From assembly GCF_014203545.1 (NCBI RefSeq), contig NZ_JACHJG010000009.1, forward strand, positions 283,225 to 347,224: DNA of 64,000 bases, written 5' to 3'. The translations under genes and the position numbers were made by a program. This document shows, in pieces, positions 56,831 to 64,000 of the stretch (positions within the stretch are counted from its first letter, which is position 1; the number at the start of each line of letters is the position of its first letter). Source of the stretch: Streptomyces netropsis (GTDB lineage: Bacteria > Actinomycetota > Actinomycetes > Streptomycetales > Streptomycetaceae). Below the pieces are notes generated by a model. It saw only the letters and a list, made by a program, of their open reading frames with translations, was not told the DNA's origin and searched no databases.

Positions 56831-58687
56831 TCAGGAGACGAGCGCGGGTGCGCGTTGCTCCTGGGCGAACAGCTGGACCAGCGGCATGAAGCGGTACCGC
56901 AGCCACGCGTCGCCGTCCGCCCCGCACACCTCCAGGAGCCGTGCGTCGGCCAGCCGTTCCAGGAGCTCCTCGGCGTCGTCGGGGCCGGTGTCGAGCAGCG
57001 CGGCCGCGTCGGCCGCGGTCAGCCCGCGCATGCCGGCCGCCGCCAGGGTCGTGAAGCCGTCCCGCGCGGCAGGGTCCAGTTGGGCGAGTGCCGCGCTCAG
57101 CCCGGTCCGTATGTCGAGGCTGCCGAAGCGCAGTTCGTCGAGCCGGCGTCCGGCGGGTGCCAGCCGGTCCGCGAACCGGGCCGCCGACCAGTGCGGGCGC
57201 GCCGACAGCCGGGCCGCCGCGATCCGCAGGGCGAGGGGCAGCCGGTCGCAGAGCTCCGCGATGCGCGCATACGCTGCGGGCGCCGGCCGGTCTGACCCCC
57301 CGGGTCCCGCGATCGCGGTGAGCAGGCCGACGGCCTCCGCCGGTGGCAGGGGGCCGAGCCGCACCAGCCGGGTGCCTTCCAGCGAGGCCAGGGGGGAACG
57401 GACCCCGGTGACGACGGTCCGGCTCTCGCCGCCGCCCGGCAGCAGGGGCCGTACCTGGCTGTCGTCGTGGGCGTTGTCGAGGACGACGAGCGCGCGACGC
57501 CCGGCCAGCAGCGTCCGGTAGAGCTGGACGCGCTCGTCGAGGGTGGCGGGCAGTTGGTCCGGTGCGGTGCCGAGGGCGCGCAGGAACCAGCCGAGCACTT
57601 CCGCCGGGTCGCGCGGCCTCCCGTTGTCGGCCGTCCGCAGATCGGCGTAGAGCCCGCCGTGGGGGAAGTCGGCCCGGCAGTCTTCGGCCGCCCACAGGGC
57701 GAGTGCGGACTTCCCGGTGCCGGGGGCGCCGGTGATCACGACGTCCTGGTGCTCGCGCAGGGCGGTCAGCACCTCCTCGGTCTCGGCCCTCCGGCCGGTG
57801 AAGTCGCCGGGGGCGGCGGGCAGCATCGCGGGAACGAGCCCCTGCCAGCCGCCGCCGGCCGCGGGCTCCGGGTGCGGGGTGGGGGCGACCGTCGCCGCCG
57901 GGGGCCGGGCGGGTGCGGCCGGTGTGACGCGCTCGCGTTCCGCTGCCGGTGGCGGGGCCAGTGTCCCGGTCAGGACGTCCTGGTGGAGGGCGCGCAGCTC
58001 CGGCCCCGGGTCTATGCCGAGGTCGTCGGCGAGGACCCGGCGCCCGGCCTCGTACACGGCGAGCGCGTCGGCCTGGCGGCCGCAGCGGAACAGCGCGGTC
58101 ATGAGCTGGCCGCGCAGCCGCTCGCGTACCGGATGCAGTGTCACCTGCCGGGTCAGGGCGGAGACCATGTCGTTGTGGCGGCCGAGGGCGAGTGCGGCCT
58201 CGGTGTGGTTCTCCAGTGCGGACAGCCGGGCCTCTTCCATGCGGGGGCCCTCGGCCCGGGCGAGGTGCTCGGTGACGTCGGTGAGGGCCGGACCCCACCA
58301 CAGCGCGAGGGCCCGGCCGAGCCGGTGCTCGGCGTCGGCGTAGCGGGCCGCGAGGAGGTGGGTGCGGCCCTCGTCGGCGAGGGAGCGGAAGGCGTCCCAG
58401 TCGAAACCCGCGTCGCCGATGTCCATGCGGTAGCCGGCGCCGCGGCGCTGAAGGCCGTGCCGGGGGCCGAGGCGGGTGCGCAGCCTGGATACGTAGGTGT
58501 AGAGCTGGTTGGTGCTGGTGGCCGGCGGGTCCCAGCCCCACAGCAGGGTGGTCAGCCGTTCGTCGGTGACGACCTGGCCGTGGGCGAGCAGCAGGGTCGC
58601 GAGCGCGGTGCGCTGCTTGCCGCCGTCGAGTGCGACCGGCTGGCCGTCCCGCTCGGCCGACACCGGGCCGAGGATCTTGAAGTCCAT
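56831..58687 (-). CDS. SARP-family regulator with NB-ARC ATPase domain
   Basis: 618 aa from ATG 58687 (GGGGGAGGACCTC upstream). OmpR-type winged helix (about 1-92; ILGPVSAERDGQPVALDGGKQRTALATLLLAHGQVVTDERLTTLLWG), bacterial transcriptional activation domain (about 100-245), linker, then an NB-ARC/STAND ATPase with Walker A GAPGTGKSA and RALVVLDNAHD. No TPR tail, unlike AfsR. It probably activates the neighbouring peptide genes; candidate sites lie at 58792-58834 and 59254-59296. The frame is open without a stop into the halogenase-like gene, but they are separate genes. Confidence 0.93.
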   Translation of the reverse strand: MDFKILGPVSAERDGQPVALDGGKQRTALATLLLAHGQVVTDERLTTLLWGWDPPATSTNQLYTYVSRLRTRLGPRHGLQRRGAGYRMDIGDAGFDWDAFRSLADEGRTHLLAARYADAEHRLGRALALWWGPALTDVTEHLARAEGPRMEEARLSALENHTEAALALGRHNDMVSALTRQVTLHPVRERLRGQLMTALFRCGRQADALAVYEAGRRVLADDLGIDPGPELRALHQDVLTGTLAPPPAAERERVTPAAPARPPAATVAPTPHPEPAAGGGWQGLVPAMLPAAPGDFTGRRAETEEVLTALREHQDVVITGAPGTGKSALALWAAEDCRADFPHGGLYADLRTADNGRPRDPAEVLGWFLRALGTAPDQLPATLDERVQLYRTLLAGRRALVVLDNAHDDSQVRPLLPGGGESRTVVTGVRSPLASLEGTRLVRLGPLPPAEAVGLLTAIAGPGGSDRPAPAAYARIAELCDRLPLALRIAAARLSARPHWSAARFADRLAPAGRRLDELRFGSLDIRTGLSAALAQLDPAARDGFTTLAAAGMRGLTAADAAALLDTGPDDAEELLERLADARLLEVCGADGDAWLRYRFMPLVQLFAQEQRAPALVS

Positions 58688-58791
58688 GAGGTCCTCCCCC
58701 GTTGGCGGGCCCGCTCCGGTCCCCGGGCCGTCTGCCGCGAAGGCTACGGAGCCGGCGTTCTCCCCCGGCATCGGCTCGGTTTCGCGGCCGG

Positions 58792-58834
58792 GAAAGCGAT
58801 ACGAAAGAGCCTTGAAAAGAGCTTCGCCTAGCGT
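58792..58834 (+). promoter_or_regulatory. SARP-type promoter 1 (GAAA repeats, 11-bp period)
   Basis: GAAA occurs at 58792, 58803 and 58814, exactly 11 bp apart, followed by a -10-like TAGCGT (58829-58834). The same layout, with the second GAAA 26 bp from the -10 box, is found at 59254-59296. It reads toward the small peptide gene at about 58973-59173 and is divergent from the SARP gene. Confidence 0.65.
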
Positions 58835-58972
58835 GGGCGGCGTGCTGCGGGGAAGCGCCCCACGGCGCGGTCACGGGCGCGGTGGAAGGCAGTTCAAGTT
58901 TTCCTATGGCCGCGCTCTTCGGCCTGTTTGTGCGGAACTGGACGACACCCGGACCGAAGGCAGGAGGAAGAC

Positions 58973-59173
58973 ATCAAAAATCATCCGCAGGAAACCAGCC
59001 AGGTGGAAGACCCACTGGACTTATTGGACCGGGTCGCGGACATGTCGGCGGCCGATCAGGAACTGATGCTGCGGCAGTCCGGAATCCCTTGGTCGGATTT
59101 GCTGGTCGCCTACGTGGACCGCTTGACGGGACAGGTTGCGCGCGGCCCGGAAAGCGCCGGGTCGGCACCGTAG
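58973..59173 (+). CDS. Small peptide with probable non-canonical start
   Basis: About 66 aa if read from ATC 58973 (KNHPQETSQVEDPLDLLD...), which stands 5 nt behind a perfect GGAGG (58963-58967). No ATG or GTG follows that ribosome binding site in the frame until GTG 59003, which would give 56 aa. The rest (RVADMSAADQELMLRQSGIPWSDLLVAYVDRL) is amphipathic. Unknown family. It sits downstream of a SARP-type promoter. The coding frame is likely; the start is uncertain. Confidence 0.5.
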   Translation: MKNHPQETSQVEDPLDLLDRVADMSAADQELMLRQSGIPWSDLLVAYVDRLTGQVARGPESAGSAP

Positions 59174-59253
59174 CAGGACGTCGTCCGGCATCGGTCCGGC
59201 GGGCCGGTTTCCCGGGCTCCATCGGGTCGATGTCGGGTCGATTTCGTGGCCGC

Positions 59254-59296
59254 GAAACAGATTCGAAAGGGCGCGAAAAGCAGGCGTCCCTAATGT
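59254..59296 (+). promoter_or_regulatory. SARP-type promoter 2 (GAAA repeats)
   Basis: GAAA at 59254, 59265 and 59275 (11- and 10-bp steps), then TAATGT (59291-59296). The flanking sequence resembles promoter 1 over about 45 bp (TTTCGNGGCCG.GAAA...CGAAAG...GAAAAG). It reads toward the DDPWV-repeat peptide gene, whose start is 85 nt downstream. Confidence 0.65.
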
Positions 59297-59380
59297 TCTC
59301 GGCATACCGCAGGAAGCGGGCCGCACCGGCGCCGGGCACGATGTCCGCCGACCCGGCCCCGAGAAGTCCGGGAGGACACC

Positions 59381-59644
59381 ATGAACCGTGCCAAGCGCAC
59401 CGCCTACACCGCCGTCGCCCTCGCTCCGCTCAGCCGGCTGGCGGTCGGCGGGACGATGGCCCTCGCGGCGCTCGGTGTCTTCGGGGCGGCGGCGCAGGCC
59501 CAGGGCGACGACCCGTGGGTCAAGATCGACGCCGTGGCCGCCCAGGGCGACGACCCGTGGGTCAAGGCGGACGCGGCGCCCACGGCCGGCGCCCGGACGG
59601 TCGCGGCGTCGGGTGCGGTCACGATGGACGACCCGTGGGTGTGA
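59381..59644 (+). CDS. Secreted peptide with three DDPWV repeats
   Basis: 87 aa. N-terminal signal-like region (about 1-40; RLAVGGTMALAALGVFGAAAQA), then QGDDPWVK, again QGDDPWVK 14 residues later, and MDDPWV at the very C-terminus. GGAGGACACC precedes ATG 59381. The repeated D-D-P-W-V unit with Trp resembles multi-core precursor organisation, but no maturation enzyme specific for it is known to me. Controlled by a SARP-type promoter and flanked by two SARP genes. Confidence 0.75.
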   Translation: MNRAKRTAYTAVALAPLSRLAVGGTMALAALGVFGAAAQAQGDDPWVKIDAVAAQGDDPWVKADAAPTAGARTVAASGAVTMDDPWV

Positions 59645-59674
59645 CGGCGGCCGGGCACGGGGCGCGGCCGGGCG

Positions 59675-62656
59675 TCAGTGCTGGAAGAGCGCGAACAGCT
59701 TCCGCGGGAGCAGCTCCTCGCCACTGTCGAGCACCGTCAGCAGGCGGCTGGTCCGCTCCTGCCAGGGCACCGCTCCCACCTCGGTGAACTGCCGGGCCGC
59801 GTCGGCGATCAGGCCGGACGCCCCGGCCCGGTCGGACCGGAGGGCGAGCAGGCATCCGAGGGCGAGACCCGCCCTGCCTTCGAGGAACCGGTCCTGGATC
59901 TTGCCGGCGGTCGCCCGGGCGTCGCGCAGGACCGCCTCGGCGTCCTCCCACTGCTCCCGGCACCACAGTGCCTCGCCCAGCGCGCGCAGCGCGTGGGCCT
60001 CACCGCGGCGGTCACCACTGGTCCGCACGAGTTCGAGGGCGCGCCGACACACCTCCTCGGCGCCCGCCCCGTCCCCTTGGTGGACGAGGGCCCCGGCGAG
60101 CCGGACCATGCCTTGTGCCTCTCCTCTGACGCTTCCCAGTTCGCGGGTCCTGGCGATCGCCTCGTGCGAGAGCTCGATACACGTGCGGGCGTCGCCCCGC
60201 TCCAGCTCGATCTGCGCCATCAGGCCCAGCATGTGGGCCTCCGCGTAGGGGTCACCGGCGCTGCGGAATCCCGCCAGCGACTGGTGGCCGAGCTCCCTGG
60301 CCCGCTCCAGATCACCTCGGTGCCGTTCGCACAGCGCCAGGTTCCGGAGCACCAGGGCGCACCCCTCGACCTGGTGCTGCTCCTCGAACAGGCGCAGCGC
60401 CAGGCCGAGACGGGTGAAGGCCTCGTCGTACTTCCACTGGATGATCTCCAGGGTGCCGAGCGAGTGCAGCATCGCCGCCTCCCCCAGCCTGTCGCCGGCG
60501 CGGCGGACGGCGGCGAGGGCCCGCTCACCGCAGTGCCGCCAGTCCTCCAGGTAGTTGCGGTTCTGGAAGAGGGTGACGCTGGTCATCGTGAGGTCCCAGG
60601 CGTACGCGGCTTCGCCGTCCTGGGCGGCCTGGTCGACGATCCTGGTGATCGGGACGCGTTCGCTCTCGAACCATTCCATGGGGTTCTCCAGCAGATGGCC
60701 CACCAGGTGGGCCGGGAGCCGGTGCGGCGGCGCCTGGCTGTGGACGAGGGTGTAGTCGCCGCCGTAGAGCCGGTGGTGGGCCTCGACGGCCAGTGCCAGC
60801 CAGGCGCCGTAGGCCCGGCGGGTGGCCTCGCGGCGGTCCTGTGCGTCCTCCTCGGCCAGGGCGCATTCGTGGGCGAAGAGCCGCAGGAGGTTCTGGAAGC
60901 GGTAGCGGACCGGGCCGAGGGTGGCGCTGAGCGGCTCCAGCAGCTGGGCGTCGACGAGTTGCTCGATCAGGTCCTCGGCGTCGAGCGGGTCGATGTCGAG
61001 GAGGGCGGCGCCGGCCCAGGCGGCGAAGTCCGGTGCGTCGACCATGGCGAGCAGCCGGAACATCCGGGCGGCGGCGGGTGACAGGTCGCGGTAGCTGAGC
61101 CGCAGTCCGGCCCGTACTCCGCGTTCGTCGAGGCTCAGTTCGTCGAGCCTGCGGTGCTGGTCCTCGAGCCGGGCCACCAGGGTCCGTACCGACCAGTGGG
61201 GTTTGGCGGCGAGCCGGGCGGCGGCGATGCGCAGGGCGAGCGGCAGCCGGTCGCACAGTTCGCCGAGCCGGGCGGCGCCGACGGGGTCGGCGGCGATCCG
61301 GTCGTCGCCGGCGACCCTGGACAGCAGCGCGGTGGCCTCGTCCTGCGGGAGCGCGCCGAGCACCAGCGGTACGTAGACGTAGTCTCCGGCGAGGGCTCCG
61401 CCCATGGGATCGCGGCTGGTGACGAGGACGCAGCAGCGGCCGTCGCCGGGCAGCAGCGGCCGGATCTGCTGGAAGGACCGGGCGTTGTCCAGCACGATGA
61501 GGGCCCGGCGGCCCTGCAGGACGCCGCGGAAGAGGGCCGTGCGCTCGTGCAGGTCGGCGGGGATCTGGGGGCCCTTGATGCCGAGGGCCCGCAGCAAATG
61601 GTCGAGGACGGCGCCGGGGCGGCGGGGTGCCTCCTCGTCGTATCCGCGCATGTCGGCGAAGAACAGGCCGTCCGGGAAGCGGCCCGCGACCTGGCGGGCC
61701 CAGTGGACGGCGAGGGCGGTCTTGCCGACCCCTCCGATGCCGGTGATGGAGCCCACGGGCAGCACGTCGCCGTCCCCGTGCTCCAGCAGCCGGTCGAGGA
61801 CGGCGAGTTCCTTCTCGCGGCCGGTGAAGGAGGCGACGTCCGGCGGGAACTGTTCCGGTACGGCCGTCGATGTGGCGGGGGCTTCGCCGCCCTGGTGCGG
61901 GTTGAGCTCGGGGAGGTCGTTGAGCACGGCCTTGTGGAGCTCCCGCAGCACCGGGCCGGGGGCGATGCCGAGTTCGTCGGCGAGGATGCGGTGTCCCTCG
62001 CGGTAGGTCTCCAGGGCCTCGGCGCGCCGGCCCGAGCGGTAGTGGGCCAGCATGAGGTGGGCGATGGACTGCTCGCGCAGCGGGTTCTCCCGGATGAACG
62101 CGCTGAGTTCGCCGATCAGGTCCTGGTGGCGGCCCAGCTCCAGCCGCAGTCCCACGAACTCCTCGTACACGTCGAGGCGCGTCTCCGTGAGCCGGGCGGC
62201 GTCCATCTCGACGCGCTCGGCCGAGATGCCTTCCAGGGCCGGGCCGCGCCACATGGCCAGGGCTTCCTCGAAGCGGGCGCTGGCTTCCTCCAGCCGGCCG
62301 CTGCGGGCGGCCTCGCGGCCCTTGGCGACCTGTTCCTCGAACTCGACGGCGTCGATGCGGTGTTCACCGGAGGCCAGCAGGTATCCCGGGTGGCTGGTGA
62401 CGAGCAGGTCCTCGGCGCCGGCCGCCTTGAAGGTCTTGCGCAGCGCGGAGACGCAGATGGCGATCTGGTTGCGGGCGGTGGCCGGGGGACGGCCGTCCCA
62501 GACGGCGTCGGCGAGCGTGTCGACGGACACCACGTGGTTCGGGGTGAGCAACAGCAGCGACATGATCGTGCGCTGGCGGGCGCCCTGAAGGGAGACGGGG
62601 CGGCCGTCCACGCTGATGTCCAACGGCCCCAGGATTCGGAACACTACCTGAAGCAC
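59675..62656 (-). CDS. AfsR-like SARP regulator (BTAD, NB-ARC, TPR)
   Basis: 993 aa from GTG 62656 (GGAGG 4 nt upstream). OmpR-type DNA-binding domain (about 1-95; FRILGPLDISVDGRPVSLQGARQRTIMSLLLLTPNHVVSVDTLADAVWDG), BTAD (to about 255), NB-ARC with Walker A GIGGVGKTA and GRRALIVLDNARS, and about 350 residues of TPR-like helices at the C-terminus. Full AfsR architecture, in contrast to the shorter SARP at 56831. Ends 30 bp from the converging DDPWV peptide gene. Likely a second activator of the peptide cluster. Confidence 0.93.
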   Translation of the reverse strand: MLQVVFRILGPLDISVDGRPVSLQGARQRTIMSLLLLTPNHVVSVDTLADAVWDGRPPATARNQIAICVSALRKTFKAAGAEDLLVTSHPGYLLASGEHRIDAVEFEEQVAKGREAARSGRLEEASARFEEALAMWRGPALEGISAERVEMDAARLTETRLDVYEEFVGLRLELGRHQDLIGELSAFIRENPLREQSIAHLMLAHYRSGRRAEALETYREGHRILADELGIAPGPVLRELHKAVLNDLPELNPHQGGEAPATSTAVPEQFPPDVASFTGREKELAVLDRLLEHGDGDVLPVGSITGIGGVGKTALAVHWARQVAGRFPDGLFFADMRGYDEEAPRRPGAVLDHLLRALGIKGPQIPADLHERTALFRGVLQGRRALIVLDNARSFQQIRPLLPGDGRCCVLVTSRDPMGGALAGDYVYVPLVLGALPQDEATALLSRVAGDDRIAADPVGAARLGELCDRLPLALRIAAARLAAKPHWSVRTLVARLEDQHRRLDELSLDERGVRAGLRLSYRDLSPAAARMFRLLAMVDAPDFAAWAGAALLDIDPLDAEDLIEQLVDAQLLEPLSATLGPVRYRFQNLLRLFAHECALAEEDAQDRREATRRAYGAWLALAVEAHHRLYGGDYTLVHSQAPPHRLPAHLVGHLLENPMEWFESERVPITRIVDQAAQDGEAAYAWDLTMTSVTLFQNRNYLEDWRHCGERALAAVRRAGDRLGEAAMLHSLGTLEIIQWKYDEAFTRLGLALRLFEEQHQVEGCALVLRNLALCERHRGDLERARELGHQSLAGFRSAGDPYAEAHMLGLMAQIELERGDARTCIELSHEAIARTRELGSVRGEAQGMVRLAGALVHQGDGAGAEEVCRRALELVRTSGDRRGEAHALRALGEALWCREQWEDAEAVLRDARATAGKIQDRFLEGRAGLALGCLLALRSDRAGASGLIADAARQFTEVGAVPWQERTSRLLTVLDSGEELLPRKLFALFQH

Positions 62657-62774
62657 GCTGCCTCCTGACGTCGGCCGCGGCCGCGTCTGCGGGCGGCCGG
62701 GCTTGTGCTGTTCTGTTCGTGGGTGGCGGGAACCTCCCGCCACCCGGGACGAAGGTGGCAGGAAGCTGCCGGAC

Positions 62775-63008
62775 TCAGCTCCGGGCGGCCCGGGCCCCGG
62801 GCGGGCGGCCGCGGGCCCCGGCGCGCTGCCACCGGGCGGCGGCGGGTGCGCCCGCCGCGACCGGCTGACGCTCCTGGCGCGCGGACAGCGCGACGAGGAC
62901 GGCGGTGACCGCCGCGAGCTCCTCCTGGGTGGGGTTTCCGCCGATGACCTTCAGCAGAGAGGGCCCCAAGGGGCCTCGCAGTGCGGTCGGTGCCTTCTCC
63001 TGTGTCAC
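62775..63008 (-). CDS. Acyl-CoA carboxylase epsilon subunit
   Basis: 77 aa from GTG 63008 with AAGGAG upstream. VIGGNPTQEELAAVTAVLVALSA (about 22-44) is the signature of the small epsilon subunit that stabilises actinobacterial acetyl/propionyl-CoA carboxylases; the rest is Ala/Arg-rich. It follows the beta subunit gene in the same direction, 106 bp downstream. Confidence 0.85.
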   Translation of the reverse strand: MTQEKAPTALRGPLGPSLLKVIGGNPTQEELAAVTAVLVALSARQERQPVAAGAPAAARWQRAGARGRPPGARAARS

Positions 63009-63114
63009 AGGGGTGCTCCTTCTCGCTTCTCGCGTCGGGGGGCCGTACTCACAGCACTCACAGCGGGGGCCGGCAGCCGGGTCCGGCATCGGGGGGTGGC
63101 TCACATGGGGGGGC

Positions 63115-64000
<886 letters not shown>

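Noticed and set aside
54843..58874. A single 1343-codon open frame joining the SARP gene and the halogenase-like gene
   Set aside because: It is two genes in the same frame without an intervening stop. The first part of the frame overlaps the SARP gene in a different reading, the halogenase-like gene has its own start at 56414, and a divergent peptide gene with an 18-bp terminator lies between.

Overview
The window reads as chromosomal DNA of a Streptomyces. It has very high GC, GTG/TTG starts, purine-rich ribosome binding sites and families typical of that genus (SARP regulators, SAV_915 protein, DUF5955, DUF7144, acyl-CoA carboxylase epsilon subunit). Most of it is ordinary chromosome. Two stretches are accessory: a small integrated island (37.45-43.52 kb) and a peptide/SARP cluster (about 48-62.7 kb).

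Region by region: (1) 1-6.4 kb holds a sugar ABC transporter operon (binding protein, permease, ATPase running off the left edge), a GntR/HutC regulator, a cytochrome P450 and a KDPG-type aldolase. (2) 6.5-9.4 kb holds a secreted guanyl-specific ribonuclease of the RNase Sa type, an XRE-cupin regulator with a coupled small membrane protein, a TenA-like protein and a GNAT enzyme resembling streptothricin acetyltransferases. (3) 9.4-28.2 kb is a large purine/ureide catabolic locus: allantoicase, allantoinase, the IclR repressor AllR, malate synthase, a YfcC-type carrier, a xanthine/uracil permease, 8-oxoguanine/guanine deaminase, urate oxidase, HIU hydrolase, OHCU decarboxylase, then hydroxypyruvate isomerase, tartronate-semialdehyde reductase and glyoxylate carboligase. 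Together they take guanine/xanthine-type purines through urate and allantoin to glyoxylate and central metabolism. A stand-alone metacaspase-like protease sits inside it. TTCCG-N5-CGGAA sites precede allR/allB, hyi-glxR-gcl and (imperfectly) aceB. A second shared element (TTTCAACA...GTTGA) precedes allB and uraD.

(4) 28.2-37.5 kb holds a zinc-ribbon protein, two acyl-CoA synthetases, SAV_915, diaminopimelate decarboxylase (lysA), an AlkZ-like protein and a CorA transporter. (5) The 3' end of corA is duplicated at 43.50 kb (23-bp identity). It brackets a 6-kb lower-GC island with a decayed tyrosine integrase, an unknown protein, a membrane protein and a two-gene system: an EACC1-like protein plus a 922-aa fusion of an intact caspase domain, an FtsK/SpoIIIE core whose Walker A lysine and Walker B aspartate are both substituted, and a PH-like C-terminal domain. 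A perfect 44-bp palindrome lies inside the FtsK-coding part. This is the best candidate for an undescribed conflict/cell-death system.

(6) 43.5-48.1 kb holds an FMN-binding protein, a flavohemoglobin, DUF7144 and small unknowns. (7) 48.1-62.7 kb is a peptide cluster: two NHLP-type export ABC proteins (one with a C39 leader peptidase), an HlyD-like adaptor, a double-glycine leader peptide, a flavin halogenase-like protein lacking the usual catalytic Lys and Glu, a 58-aa peptide ending in GGCG, two further small peptides (one with three DDPWV repeats) and two SARP regulators. Candidate SARP sites with 11-bp periodicity lie at three promoters. (8) The right edge carries the acyl-CoA carboxylase epsilon and beta subunits, the latter cut by the window.
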